From Roseobacter sp. MH60115 (GTDB lineage Bacteria; Pseudomonadota; Alphaproteobacteria; Rhodobacterales; Rhodobacteraceae): a stretch of DNA of 64,000 nucleotides. The stretch's first letter is position 1, and every line of letters begins with the position of its first letter. Both the position numbers and the translations under genes were made by a program. Positions 10,311 to 19,007 of this stretch are shown in pieces. The stretch is taken from assembly GCF_015644665.1 (NCBI RefSeq), contig NZ_JADOBQ010000003.1:1-64000 (forward strand), given 5' to 3'. The notes beneath the pieces are model-generated. The model saw only the letters and a program-made list of their open reading frames with translations, was not told the DNA's origin and ran no database searches.

Positions 10311-11090
10311 ATGACCCCCGCAAAAATGGACGCAAAGCTTAAATCCACGTTCTCGGTCAGGCTTGCGGAGACTGATGCGGACCTCGAAGCGGCACAGAGG
10401 TTGCGCTATGCGGTTTTTGTCGAGGAACTGGGGGGCGGCGGTGCGTTGGTGGATCACGCGGCCCGTCTTGAGAAGGACAGGTTCGATCCGTTTTTCGATC
10501 ACATGCTGCTGACCGATGAGACCCGGGGCGAGGTGGTCGGGGTCTACCGGGTGATGCGCTCCGATCAGGCAGAGGCGGCGGGGCAGTTCTACTCCGCCGA
10601 TGAGTACGACCTCTCGATTTTGCTGAAGTCCAACCGCCGCTTGCTGGAGCTGGGGCGCTCCTGTGTGCATCCGGCGTATCGCGGCGGCATGGCCATGTTT
10701 CACTTGTGGCGCGGGCTGGCCAATTACATCGCGGACCATGAGATCGAAGTGCTGTTCGGCGTGGCGAGTTTCCACGGGACGGATGTGGGAGCTCTTGCAC
10801 AAGCCCTGTCACTTCTGCACCACCGCCATCTGGCCCCGGAAGAATTACGCGTACGGGCGCAGGAGGCCGCCTACCAGAACATGGACCTTGTGGCAGAGGA
10901 TGCGCTGGACCCGCGCGCCGCGATGCTCTCCGTGCCCGCCCTGATCAAGGCGTATCTGCGGCTGGGTGGATTTGTGGGCGAGGGGGCCTTTATCGATCAT
11001 GCCTTCAACACCACGGATGTCTGCCTGATCCTGGACACAGCGCGGATGAACGAACGGCAGGCTCGCCTCTATCAGAGCGACGCGGTATGA
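10311..11090 (+). CDS. olsB: L-ornithine N-alpha-acyltransferase
   Basis: Product of 259 aa of the OlsB branch of the GNAT superfamily, which transfers a 3-hydroxyacyl chain from ACP to ornithine in the first step of ornithine-lipid synthesis. The core LRYAVFVEELGG and LELGRSCVHPAYRGG is diagnostic. The downstream acyltransferase overlaps by four bases (ATGA), giving the olsBA order. A second ATG at 10326 is possible. In some rhizobia the pathway is induced by phosphate starvation, but I find no clear PHO box in 10198-10310. Confidence 0.88.
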   Translation: MTPAKMDAKLKSTFSVRLAETDADLEAAQRLRYAVFVEELGGGGALVDHAARLEKDRFDPFFDHMLLTDETRGEVVGVYRVMRSDQAEAAGQFYSADEYDLSILLKSNRRLLELGRSCVHPAYRGGMAMFHLWRGLANYIADHEIEVLFGVASFHGTDVGALAQALSLLHHRHLAPEELRVRAQEAAYQNMDLVAEDALDPRAAMLSVPALIKAYLRLGGFVGEGAFIDHAFNTTDVCLILDTARMNERQARLYQSDAV

Positions 11091-11941
11091 ACACGACGTG
11101 GTTCGGGGATGCGCCGCCGCCCGCGCCGCGGCGGACAGCGCTTGGCTATCTGTTGATCCTGCTTCGGGGCCTGCCGCTGGCCGTTCTGGTTTTTGGCGGG
11201 CTGGCGCTGCTGTTGCTGGTCCGCTTGATCGAGCGCCCCGTTTTTGGCATTGCCCGCCCGATCACCCCCCATATCACCGTTTTTGTCTGCCGGATGGCGC
11301 TGCGCATCATCGGTGTGACCCTACGCGTAAAAGGGGACCCGGCGCATGGACCGGGGGCGGCGGTGGCCAACCACGCCAGCTGGCTCGACATCTTTGTGCT
11401 GAACGCCTCGAAGCGCATCTATTTCGTCTCGAAATCCGAGGTTGCGGGCTGGCCGGGGATCGGGTGGCTGGCACGGGCGACGGGCACGGTGTTCATTGAG
11501 CGCAGCCGCGCGCAGGCGGCGGCGCAGGCAGCGCTGTTCAAAGAGCGGCTCAGCGCAGGCCATCGCCTGTTGTTTTTCCCCGAAGGCACCAGCAGCGACG
11601 GGCAGCGCGTCTTGCCCTTCAAGACCACGCTTTTTGCGGCCTTCTTTGCGCCCGAGTTACGCGAAACGCTGGAAATACAGCCTGTGTCCGTTATCTACGA
11701 CGCCCCCGCACAGGCGGACGGCCGTTTTTACGGGTGGTGGGGGGATATGGATTTTGGCAGCCATTTTCTAAGAATGCTGGCCACCCTGCGCCACGGGCAG
11801 GTCACCGTCGTCTACGACAGGCCGTTGCAAGTTGGCGCATTTGCGGATCGCAAAGCGCTGGCCGCAGCCTGCGAAGCCCGCGTTAGGGCAGGCTTCGAGG
11901 CAGAGGGGCAGGGCGCCCGCAAATCAGTGGAAGAACGCTGA
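11087..11941 (+). CDS. olsA: Lyso-ornithine lipid O-acyltransferase (PlsC family)
   Basis: Product of 284 aa with a hydrophobic N-terminal anchor (about residues 22-45) and the PlsC acyltransferase motifs NHASWLDIF (the H-x4-D catalytic pair), FIERSR and FFPEGTSSDG. OlsA adds the second acyl chain to lyso-ornithine lipid at the inner membrane; it can also act on lysophosphatidate in some species. The assignment to OlsA rather than PlsC rests on coupling to olsB. The 3' end overlaps the converging gene by 18 bases. Confidence 0.85.
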   Translation: MNTTWFGDAPPPAPRRTALGYLLILLRGLPLAVLVFGGLALLLLVRLIERPVFGIARPITPHITVFVCRMALRIIGVTLRVKGDPAHGPGAAVANHASWLDIFVLNASKRIYFVSKSEVAGWPGIGWLARATGTVFIERSRAQAAAQAALFKERLSAGHRLLFFPEGTSSDGQRVLPFKTTLFAAFFAPELRETLEIQPVSVIYDAPAQADGRFYGWWGDMDFGSHFLRMLATLRHGQVTVVYDRPLQVGAFADRKALAAACEARVRAGFEAEGQGARKSVEER

Positions 11942-12502
11942 ATCGGGCACCAGTTCCAACCCGTCGCTGTCCGGTCCCCACTCCATCATCAGGCAGGCCG
12001 TGCCCTTGCGCTGAAAATAGGTGGCCTCCAGCGGATAATATCCGGCTTTGGGCACCGCCACTTCGATCTCGCCCGCGTACCCGCAAGAGTGCACTTCGTC
12101 ATAGTCGCCCACGACCTGCCCGCCGATGCTGATCTCCAGCCCGTCATTGTTGAGGAAATCGAGAACATAGGTGCCCGGCGTGTCAAACTTGATATAGCCC
12201 GAGATTGCGGCGGCCACCTTGGTCGCCTTGTCCGATGTCAGCGTCGGATCGCCCTCGCTGTTGTCGTCATAGGACAGCCCCGCGAGCGGCGCGCCCGCGA
12301 CGCTCTTTCGTTTCAGCGCGTTCTGTGCGTCCTTGACGGTGCGCACATCACCCGGAAACGCATAAAGCACCGCAAGGCCCGGGGTCAGGCTGCTGGCAGC
12401 GGGCTGCGGGTTGGCGGGGTTGAGCTGCACGGGCGCAGCCAGGGCGGAAACTGGAACAGAAAAGGCAATCGCCAAAATGGCGGACTTGAAGGTAAAGGTC
12501 AT
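11924..12502 (-). CDS. Secreted PA14-like domain protein
   Basis: Product of 192 aa from ATG 12502 (GGGAG upstream); a longer opening to 12607 would hide the signal peptide. Residues 1-22 form a signal peptide (ILAIAFSVPVSALAA). The rest resembles the carbohydrate-binding PA14/GLEYA beta-barrel: AAISGYIKFDTPGTYVLDF, NNDGLEISIGGQVVGDYD, YPLEATYFQRKGTACLMMEW. The D-G-L/V-x-I-x-I-x-G pattern is typical. Probably periplasmic or cell-surface; the ligand is unknown. It converges on olsA with overlapping ends and has no partner genes. Confidence 0.6.
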   Translation of the reverse strand: MTFTFKSAILAIAFSVPVSALAAPVQLNPANPQPAASSLTPGLAVLYAFPGDVRTVKDAQNALKRKSVAGAPLAGLSYDDNSEGDPTLTSDKATKVAAAISGYIKFDTPGTYVLDFLNNDGLEISIGGQVVGDYDEVHSCGYAGEIEVAVPKAGYYPLEATYFQRKGTACLMMEWGPDSDGLELVPDSAFFH

Positions 12503-12645
12503 GGTCACTCCCGGTGGTAGATCATTGGATCGTCCGGCCCTCTGCGGGGTCGGTTGAGAAGATACTAGAATGTGCTTTCCGCCAGTGACAAGCACCCAGC
12601 GCCGCAAATGCGGTCACATATTGCGCAAATGAGGGGTTTCCGCCC

Positions 12646-12674
12646 TTGCGGTAAGGCAATGACTGGCCTATACG
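12646..12674 (+). promoter_or_regulatory. Candidate promoter of rpsB-tsf
   Basis: TTGCGG and TATACG are separated by 17 bases, each matching four of six consensus positions. The predicted start near 12681 leaves a leader of about 115 bases before rpsB, in which AAACCCG and CGGGGTTT can pair (12685-12703). rpsB leaders often carry structures for feedback by S2; whether this one does is inference. Confidence 0.45.
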
Positions 12675-12795
12675 GCGGCCACTGAAACCCGCAGGCGGGG
12701 TTTGGGCCTTTTGGGGGAGACATCCTCAAGGGTCCGCCGGTTGGCAGAAATCTGTCATGCCCCCGCCGAGGATAAAACCGGAAAGGTATACTGAC

Positions 12796-13668
12796 ATGGC
12801 TCTTCCAGAGTTCACCATGCGCCAATTGCTTGAAGCAGGCGTACACTTCGGCCACCAGACGCAGCGTTGGAACCCCCGCATGGGTCCGTTCATCTATGGC
12901 GCGCGCAATGGCATCCACATCATGGACCTCACCCAGACCGTTCCCATGCTGGACGCGGCCCTGAACGTGATCCGTGAAACCGTCGCTAAAGGCGGCAGCG
13001 TTCTCTTCGTCGGCACCAAGCGTCAGGCCCAACAGCCGATCGCGGATGCGGCAGAGAAATGCGCACAGTATTACATGAACCACCGCTGGCTGGGCGGCAC
13101 GCTGACCAACTGGCAGACCGTGTCCCAGTCGATCAACCGCCTCAAGAACATCGACGAGCAGTCGGAGAACGGCTTTGCCGGCCTGACCAAGAAAGAGCGT
13201 CTGGGCATGGAACGGGATCAGGGCAAGCTGCAGGCTTCCCTCGGCGGTATCCGCGAAATGGGCGGTCGTCCTGACCTGATCTTCGTCATCGACGTGAAGA
13301 AAGAAGCGCTGGCCGTCGCCGAAGCCAACAAGCTGGGCATTCCGGTTGTGGCCGTGGTTGACACCAACTGTGCGCCGGATGGCATCGACTACATCATCCC
13401 CGGCAACGACGACGCAGCCCGCGCCATCTCGCTCTACTGCGATCTGGCGGCCCGTGCGGCCCTCGACGGCATGAGCGCGCAACTGGGTGCGGCAGGCGTT
13501 GATCTGGGCGCGATGGAAGAAGCGCCGGTCGAAGAGGCCGTGGCCGAGCCCACAGGCGTCGAAGTTGGAGAGGCGTCTTCGGAAACAGTTTCCGACGATG
13601 TGATGTCGGGCGATGCACCGCTGGACATCGAATCCAAAGAAGAGACCGTGGAAAAAGCGGCAAGCTGA
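12796..13668 (+). CDS. rpsB: 30S ribosomal protein S2
   Basis: Product of 290 aa from [20 protein letters not shown], the family start; GGAAAGG precedes the ATG at 12796, so the in-frame upstream extension is not used. [22 protein letters not shown] and [18 protein letters not shown] are conserved S2 segments. The last 55 or so residues are an acidic tail beyond the usual S2 fold. S2 binds the small subunit late and contacts S1. tsf follows, separated by two hairpins. Confidence 0.97.
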   Translation: MALPEFTMRQLLEAGVHFGHQTQRWNPRMGPFIYGARNGIHIMDLTQTVPMLDAALNVIRETVAKGGSVLFVGTKRQAQQPIADAAEKCAQYYMNHRWLGGTLTNWQTVSQSINRLKNIDEQSENGFAGLTKKERLGMERDQGKLQASLGGIREMGGRPDLIFVIDVKKEALAVAEANKLGIPVVAVVDTNCAPDGIDYIIPGNDDAARAISLYCDLAARAALDGMSAQLGAAGVDLGAMEEAPVEEAVAEPTGVEVGEASSETVSDDVMSGDAPLDIESKEETVEKAAS

Positions 13669-13690
13669 TCCTGTCACACGCATGACATAT

Positions 13691-13750
13691 GGGGCAGGGA
13701 TGACCTGCCCCAGCACGACCTGACTTACGACGGGCCCGCGGCCCGATTTT
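13691..13750 (+). promoter_or_regulatory. Two hairpins in the rpsB-tsf spacer (attenuator-like)
   Basis: GGGGCAGG pairs with CCTGCCCC around GATGA (13691-13711), without a T tract. CGGGCC pairs with GGCCCG around CGC (13731-13745), followed by ATTTTAT. The second looks like a leaky terminator; together they could set the S2 to EF-Ts ratio. Confidence 0.45.
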
Positions 13751-13793
13751 ATGACGGACATGTGGTCCGACGATTCCCAAAGGAGAACCTCAG

Positions 13794-14669
13794 ATGGCGA
13801 TCACTGCATCTATGGTCAAAGAGCTGCGCGATACCACCGGCGCAGGCATGATGGACGCAAAAAAAGCGCTGACCGAAACCGACGGCGACATGGAAGCGGC
13901 ACAGGACTGGCTGCGCACCAAGGGTTTGGCCAAGGCAGCCAAGAAATCCGGCCGTACGGCGGCGGAGGGCCTGGTTGCTGTCAAGGTTGACGGCGGACAC
14001 GGTGTTGCGGTTGAGGTGAACTCGGAAACCGACTTTGTCGGCAAAAACGCCGAGTTCCAGGAAATGGTTGCGGGCATCGCCTCCGTTGCGCTGTCCGTGT
14101 CTGATGTGGACGCGCTGAACAACGCGGATATGGGCGGCAAAACCGTCGCCACCGTGGTCACGGACAAGATCGCCACCATCGGCGAGAACATGTCCGTACG
14201 CCGGATGTCCGCCATTGATGGCGACACCGTTGTGTCTTACGTGCACAACGCCGCAGCGCCCGGCATGGGCAAAATCGGCGTGCTGGTGGCGATGACCGGC
14301 GGCGACGAGGCTTTTGGCAAGCAGGTTGCGATGCATATCGCGGCGGTGAACCCGGCCTCCCTGTCCGAAGCAGATCTGGACCCGGCGGTTGTCGACAAGG
14401 AAAAGCAGGTCCAGATGGACATCGCGCGCGAAAGCGGCAAGCCCGAGGCGGTGATCGAGAAGATGATCGTTGGACGGATGAAGAAGTACATGTCCGAAGT
14501 CACGCTGCTGAACCAGTCCTTCGTGGTCAACCCCGATCTGACCGTGGGCGATGCCGCGAAAGAGGCCGGTGCCACCATCACCGGCTTCGTGCGCCTTGAA
14601 GTGGGCGAAGGCATCGAAGTGGTGAAAGAGGATTTCGCCGCCGAGGTTGCCAAGGCCGCTAAAGGCTGA
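13794..14669 (+). CDS. tsf: Translation elongation factor Ts
   Basis: Product of 291 aa. [20 protein letters not shown] is the N-terminal UBA-like module, and the core includes [13 protein letters not shown], the TDFV segment that reaches into EF-Tu to release [18 protein letters not shown] and [11 protein letters not shown] lie in the C-terminal half. Length is normal. AAAGGAG precedes the ATG. It lies downstream of rpsB, the near-universal order, and is followed by a strong terminator. Confidence 0.97.
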   Translation: MAITASMVKELRDTTGAGMMDAKKALTETDGDMEAAQDWLRTKGLAKAAKKSGRTAAEGLVAVKVDGGHGVAVEVNSETDFVGKNAEFQEMVAGIASVALSVSDVDALNNADMGGKTVATVVTDKIATIGENMSVRRMSAIDGDTVVSYVHNAAAPGMGKIGVLVAMTGGDEAFGKQVAMHIAAVNPASLSEADLDPAVVDKEKQVQMDIARESGKPEAVIEKMIVGRMKKYMSEVTLLNQSFVVNPDLTVGDAAKEAGATITGFVRLEVGEGIEVVKEDFAAEVAKAAKG

Positions 14670-14694
14670 ACCGTACAGCCTCAACGACATGAAC

Positions 14695-14727
14695 AGGCGG
14701 CACCTCGGTGTCGCCTTTTTATTTTTC
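14695..14727 (+). terminator. Intrinsic terminator of rpsB-tsf
   Basis: AGGCGGCAC pairs with GTGTCGCCT around CTCG and is followed by TTTTTATTTTT. Confidence 0.85.
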
Positions 14728-14746
14728 AGACAGTTACGCGTCGAAA

Positions 14747-15184
14747 TTAATCTTCGATATGCTGCTTCATGGCGTCGAGTGCCAGAAGATAGCCATGTGC
14801 ACCAAACCCGCAGATCAGACCAATCGCGACCTTTGCGATGAAGGACCTGTGCCGGAACTCTTCGCGCGCGTGCACATTGCTGAGATGCAGTTCGATGGCA
14901 GGGATCTCCACCGAGGCCAGCGCGTCCATCAAGGCGATGGACGTATGCGTATAGGCACCGGCATTCAGCACGATCCCCTGATGAACCCCGCGTGCCGCAT
15001 GGATCGCGTCAAGCAGCGCACCTTCATGGTTGGACTGCATGAAGCTGACGTCACAGCCGTTGTCCGTCGCCCAGTTGGAACAACTGACCTCGATATCTGC
15101 CAATGTCGTCGTGCCATAGACCTCAGGTTGGCGCGTGCCCAACAGGTTGAGGTTCGGTCCGTTCAGAATGAGGATGGAGGTCAT
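14747..15184 (-). CDS. aroQ: 3-dehydroquinate dehydratase, type II
   Basis: Product of 145 aa that converts 3-dehydroquinate to 3-dehydroshikimate. ILILNGPNLNLLGTRQPEVYG is the diagnostic N-terminus with the catalytic tyrosine; SNHEGALLDAIH, NAGAYTHTSIALMDAL and EIPAIELHLSNVHAREEFRH complete the active site. The ATG at 15184 gives the family length; upstream in-frame starts up to 15277 would add residues not found in AroQ. It ends close to the tsf terminator on the opposite strand. The 285 bases upstream (15185-15469) show no gene. Confidence 0.93.
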   Translation of the reverse strand: MTSILILNGPNLNLLGTRQPEVYGTTTLADIEVSCSNWATDNGCDVSFMQSNHEGALLDAIHAARGVHQGIVLNAGAYTHTSIALMDALASVEIPAIELHLSNVHAREEFRHRSFIAKVAIGLICGFGAHGYLLALDAMKQHIED

Positions 15185-15469
15185 AGGGTACTCGCAGTCG
15201 GTGATGTGCATGCATAGACCTTCAAACCGCGCGGTGTCCAGCACGGTGGGATAGGGCGGGTGCAAAGGCTTCTCCACACTGTCAGGGCGTCCCTGCGCCT
15301 GCTAGGGCTCGGCCAGATGACTTCCGTCAAGAGCATGAACTGCAAACGTTCCAATGTGTGACCAGAGTTGCCCTCTGGCGCATCCGTCTGGCCCGGAACT
15401 CTACCAGCTCGCTTTGAAGGATCGCTTTAGTCCGCGTATCGGTCGCTACGTAAATCGTAAGATCTGATA

Positions 15470-15922
15470 TCAGCCACCACGGGCCTCCACGCGCCCGGAT
15501 ATCTTGGCCCCGGAACTCATTGTCATGCTGCCCGCCGTCACGTCAGCTTTCAACTCGGATTCTTCATCCAAAGCCAGCGCACCGCACTTCACACTTCCTT
15601 CGAGAAGGCCAGCAATCCTGACCTCATCAGCGCCAATTGCGCCTTTCACGACACCTTTCGCCAGGACCCCGACTGATCTTGCGTCGATATCCCCCGTAAC
15701 TTTGCCGCCGACGGAGATTGCCCCGTCCTTGGCCACGAGGTTACCTTGAATCGTCATGTCCTCTTGGATCACGGTCTCCGCCACGTCTCTCACTCCCAGC
15801 TGGTTCCTGTCGAGGAATACCCTCCGCCGCGTCGGAATGCGAACGCCGGTGCCAGCAAGCAGCATACTTTTGCCGAAGACGATGTCGTGACCTCTGCCGA
15901 CTGAAGGTGAGAAAAGGCCCAT
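15470..15922 (-). CDS. Bactofilin family cytoskeletal protein
   Basis: Product of 150 aa. After about 50 residues of variable N-terminus comes the bactofilin beta-helix: TIQGNLVAKDGAISVGGKVT, then repeats with G-x-V-x-G-x-I (VVKGAIGADEVRIAGLLEGS) ending ISGRVEARGG. Bactofilins polymerise without nucleotide at the membrane and organise wall synthesis, stalks or motility factors. GGAAGG precedes the ATG at 15922. No M23 peptidase partner is adjacent, unlike many bactofilin genes. Confidence 0.8.
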   Translation of the reverse strand: MGLFSPSVGRGHDIVFGKSMLLAGTGVRIPTRRRVFLDRNQLGVRDVAETVIQEDMTIQGNLVAKDGAISVGGKVTGDIDARSVGVLAKGVVKGAIGADEVRIAGLLEGSVKCGALALDEESELKADVTAGSMTMSSGAKISGRVEARGG

Positions 15923-16475
15923 GCACAGACCTTCCGACAGATCAGATCAGAGACCCGGTCACCGACAGGGGCAGGCGTGCCGAGTTATCGGATATGTGGC
16001 AACTTCTATCCTGTCTATGGTCGCGCGCACACGCGCATTCGGACAAATATAAATAGATTCAGTAATCTGGGAAAAATACTTAATCCAAAAAGCAGTGGTT
16101 GATGGACCGGCTGCGAGCGTTCTTCACTGGACAGACTACGTCGGCGGAGAACTCAGTGACTGAGTGTATTTCAATCGCAAGATTCCGCTATCCGTTGATT
16201 TGGGTCTAGCTGTCATGCTGGGCTCGGAAGTTGAAACAGCGTACGTACGGTTCAGTTCCGGAAGGGACCTAAACGTCAGAGCAAGCAGAGTTGTTCAACG
16301 GCAGTTCTGTAAATTGTATAATCAACATTATGTAAATTAAATATCTATTCACAATATGGGCGTTCCATTGAGCTCATCTTGAACCAAGCGCTGTGAAAGT
16401 ATCAACTTCCCTCGGAGCATGCGCATCCTTTATGGTGGACGTGGACCAGTGCCAAACTGGCCTTTGGGGAGAGCT
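15923..16475. other. Gene-free AT-rich spacer upstream of pcaC
   Basis: This 550-base spacer has many stops in all frames and no supported gene. The part from about 16040 to 16420 is distinctly AT-rich. It contains a palindromic CGTACGTACG near 16240 and a candidate promoter at 16294-16322. I looked for a PcaQ-type operator near pcaC and saw none I could defend. Confidence 0.5.
16294..16322 (+). promoter_or_regulatory. Candidate promoter upstream of pcaC
   Basis: A perfect TATAAT (16317-16322) stands 17 bases after TTCAAC, a weak -35. It would give a leader of about 145 bases before pcaC. A weak -35 would fit an activator-dependent promoter. Confidence 0.3.
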
Positions 16476-16856
16476 ATGTCAGAACGCTACACGAATGGCA
16501 TGCGCAAACGCCGCGAGGTTCTGGGCGACGCGCATGTAGACAAGGCCGAAGCTGCCAAGACAGATCTCGATGCCGATTTTCAGCAACTGATTGCCGAAGG
16601 CACTTGGGGCACGGTTTGGGCGTCGGACGGCATCAGCCTGCGAGAACGCTCGATGCTGACATTGGCGCTGCTGGCAGCGCTCGGAAACTTCGACGAAATC
16701 CCGATGCACATCCGCGCGACCATAAACACTGGTGCCAGCAAGAGAGACGTGATCGAGGCATTCCAGCATGTTGCGATCTACGCCGGTGTGCCACGCGCCA
16801 ATCACGCGCTGAAGCTGGCCAAGCAGACCTTTGCCGAGATGGAAGACAAACCATGA
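16476..16856 (+). CDS. pcaC: 4-carboxymuconolactone decarboxylase
   Basis: Product of 126 aa, normal for PcaC, which decarboxylates gamma-carboxymuconolactone to beta-ketoadipate enol-lactone in protocatechuate breakdown. [16 protein letters not shown], the [17 protein letters not shown] motif and [17 protein letters not shown] are typical. The ATG at 16476 follows GGGGAGAG; an earlier in-frame ATG would add 19 non-conserved residues. Its stop overlaps the pcaH start (ATGA). No pcaD, pcaB or pcaQ is in the window. Confidence 0.92.
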   Translation: MSERYTNGMRKRREVLGDAHVDKAEAAKTDLDADFQQLIAEGTWGTVWASDGISLRERSMLTLALLAALGNFDEIPMHIRATINTGASKRDVIEAFQHVAIYAGVPRANHALKLAKQTFAEMEDKP

Positions 16857-17584
16857 CGGATACCAAAGGCGGTTACATGGCGCGCGACTGGACGCGTCAG
16901 CCGCCCGCGCTCACGCCGCGGTATAAGACCAGCCTGACACGATCACCGCGCCTGGCCAAGATTTCCCTGCCCAGCACCTTGAGCGAAGAGACAGGCCCGG
17001 TTTTCGACCAAAATATGCTGGGGCCGCTCGACAATGACCTGATCACGAATTTCGCAGCCCCCGGTGAAATGGCGCTGGGACCGCGGATCATCGTGCACGG
17101 GCATGTGCTGGACGAAACCGGGCGCGGCGTGCCCAATGCGCTGATCGAGGTCTGGCAGGCCAATGCCGGCGGTCGCTATCGTCACAAAAACGAAGGATAT
17201 CTCGCGCCGCTTGATCCGCATTTCGGCGGATGTGGCCGGGTGATGACGGACGAGCAGGGACACTACAGCTTTCGAACGGTGAAACCGGGCCCCTACCCCT
17301 GGCCCAATGGCGTGAACGACTGGCGGCCTGCACATATCCATTTTTCCGTTTTTGGCCAAAGCTTTGCACAGCGGTTGATCACACAGATGTACTTTGAGGG
17401 AGACCCGTTGATCTGGCGCTGTCCCATCGTGGCCGCGATCCCGGATCGGGACGCCACAGAGCGGCTCATCGCGCCCTTGGACATGCAGCACACAATCCCC
17501 ATGGATGCGCAGGCGTATCGTTTTGACATTGTGCTGCGGGGCCGCCGGGCGAGCTACTTCGAAAACCGGCCGGAGGGTATGTGA
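16853..17584 (+). CDS. pcaH: Protocatechuate 3,4-dioxygenase, beta subunit
   Basis: Product of 243 aa carrying the non-haem Fe(III) site of intradiol ring cleavage. [20 protein letters not shown] is the intradiol dioxygenase signature, and the two iron-binding histidines lie in [12 protein letters not shown]. Together with PcaG it opens protocatechuate to beta-carboxymuconate. The start overlaps the pcaC stop by four bases; upstream in-frame sequence is the shadow of pcaC. The final stop overlaps the pcaG start. Confidence 0.95.
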   Translation: MTDTKGGYMARDWTRQPPALTPRYKTSLTRSPRLAKISLPSTLSEETGPVFDQNMLGPLDNDLITNFAAPGEMALGPRIIVHGHVLDETGRGVPNALIEVWQANAGGRYRHKNEGYLAPLDPHFGGCGRVMTDEQGHYSFRTVKPGPYPWPNGVNDWRPAHIHFSVFGQSFAQRLITQMYFEGDPLIWRCPIVAAIPDRDATERLIAPLDMQHTIPMDAQAYRFDIVLRGRRASYFENRPEGM

Positions 17585-18168
17585 TGTCGAAACTGTTTGA
17601 GAGCGCATCGCAGACTGCAGGACCTTACGTCCACATTGGCTGTGTGCCGAATTTCTGCGGAATTTCAGACGTTTATCCAAATGATCTGGGGGAGCGGATG
17701 GTGACAGACGCCGCGCCGGGTGAACGGATCAGCATCACGGGCGCAGTTTTTGATGGTACCGGCGCGCCGCTCAAGGACGTGCTTGTCGAGATATGGCAGG
17801 CGAATTCGGACGGCCACTATGGCAATGATGCGTCGGGTTTTACCGGCTGGGGGCGCCAGGCCGGTCACGGTGAGACCGGAACCTGGCAGTTCGACACGAT
17901 CAAACCAGGGCCTGTGGCCCATGCAAGCGGGCATCTGATGGCGCCGCACATCACCTTCTGGATTGTGGCGCGGGGCATTAACATCGGCCTGCACACCCGG
18001 ATGTATTTCCCGGAAGATGCCGCCGCACATGCCGATGATCCTGTGCTGGCCCGGATCGAAGATAAATCCCGCATCGCAACCTTACTCGCCAGTCGAGCGG
18101 ATGATGGCATGTATCACTTTAATATTCACCTTCAAGGCCCTCAAGAAACGGTATTTTTCGATGTCTGA
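17584..18168 (+). CDS. pcaG: Protocatechuate 3,4-dioxygenase, alpha subunit
   Basis: Product of 194 aa of the same fold as PcaH. It starts SKLFESASQTAGPYVHIG and carries the dioxygenase signature GAPLKDVLVEIWQANSDGHY. In this family the alpha subunit does not hold the catalytic iron; in place of the HIH pair it has MAPHITFWIVARG. Start ATG at 17584 shares its A with the pcaH stop (TGATG); a GTG one codon upstream is also possible. The end overlaps the next gene by eight bases. Confidence 0.94.
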   Translation: MSKLFESASQTAGPYVHIGCVPNFCGISDVYPNDLGERMVTDAAPGERISITGAVFDGTGAPLKDVLVEIWQANSDGHYGNDASGFTGWGRQAGHGETGTWQFDTIKPGPVAHASGHLMAPHITFWIVARGINIGLHTRMYFPEDAAAHADDPVLARIEDKSRIATLLASRADDGMYHFNIHLQGPQETVFFDV

Positions 18169-18997
18169 TCCCTGTATTCTCTGTGTCGCGATCACCGGCA
18201 GCGTGCCAACAAAAGCGGCAAACCCGGCGGTGCCGATTTCCGTCTCCGAGCAAATTGAAAGCACGCAGGAAGCCTTTGAGGCGGGGGCGTCGATCTGCCA
18301 TGCCCATGTGCGCAATGCTGACGAAACCCCCTCTTCCGACCCGGAGAAGTTCGCACGGCTGAAGGAAGGTGTTGAAAAGCATTGCCCTGGCATGATCATC
18401 CAGTTCTCGACCGGGGGCCGGTCCGGCGCCGGGCAAGAACGCGGCGGTATGTTACCCTTGCGCCCGGACATGGCGTCCCTCTCCGTCGGGTCCAACAACT
18501 TCCCGACCCGTGTCTATGAGAACCCGCCCGACCTGGTGGACTGGCTGTCGTCGGAAATGCGCACCCATGAGGTGACGCCCGAGATTGAAGCCTTTGATTT
18601 ATCTCACGTTCTGCACGCGATCCGGATGCATGAGGCCGGCAAGCTGCACGGGCGACTGTATGTGCAATTCGTCATGGGGGTTAAAAACGCGATGCCTGCG
18701 GACAAGCAGGTCTTTGATTTCTATGTGGAAACCGTGAAGTCGCGCGCGCCGGATGCCGCGTGGTGCGCGGCCGGCATCGGTCCGGCGCAGATCGAGGTGA
18801 ACGAGTGGGCCATTGCCGCGGGCGGTCACACCCGTGCAGGTCTGGAAGACAACGTGCGGCTGGACCGCGAACGGCTCGCGCCGTCAAACGCGGCGTTGAT
18901 CAAGCGCGCCGCTGATCTCTGCGAAAAATACGAACGGCCCGTCGCTACATGGCAGCAGGCGCGTGAAATTTTGCGCCTGCGCCCGTTTGCTGCGTAA
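18161..18997 (+). CDS. Beta-keto acid cleavage enzyme (BKACE, formerly DUF849), probably for beta-ketoadipate
   Basis: Product of 278 aa. BKACE enzymes cleave beta-keto acids with acetyl-CoA to give acetoacetate and an acyl-CoA. The zinc site of the founding enzyme Kce (His46, His48, Glu230) is matched by ICHAHVRN (His47, His49) and GLEDN (Glu229). The STGGRSG and EAFDLSH segments are typical. Overlap with pcaG by eight bases strongly suggests the substrate is beta-ketoadipate made by the pca enzymes, replacing PcaIJ and PcaF; this is inferred from context. Upstream in-frame sequence is the pcaG shadow. Confidence 0.85.
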   Translation: MSDPCILCVAITGSVPTKAANPAVPISVSEQIESTQEAFEAGASICHAHVRNADETPSSDPEKFARLKEGVEKHCPGMIIQFSTGGRSGAGQERGGMLPLRPDMASLSVGSNNFPTRVYENPPDLVDWLSSEMRTHEVTPEIEAFDLSHVLHAIRMHEAGKLHGRLYVQFVMGVKNAMPADKQVFDFYVETVKSRAPDAAWCAAGIGPAQIEVNEWAIAAGGHTRAGLEDNVRLDRERLAPSNAALIKRAADLCEKYERPVATWQQAREILRLRPFAA

Positions 18998-19007
18998 GTA
19001 AGGCCCC

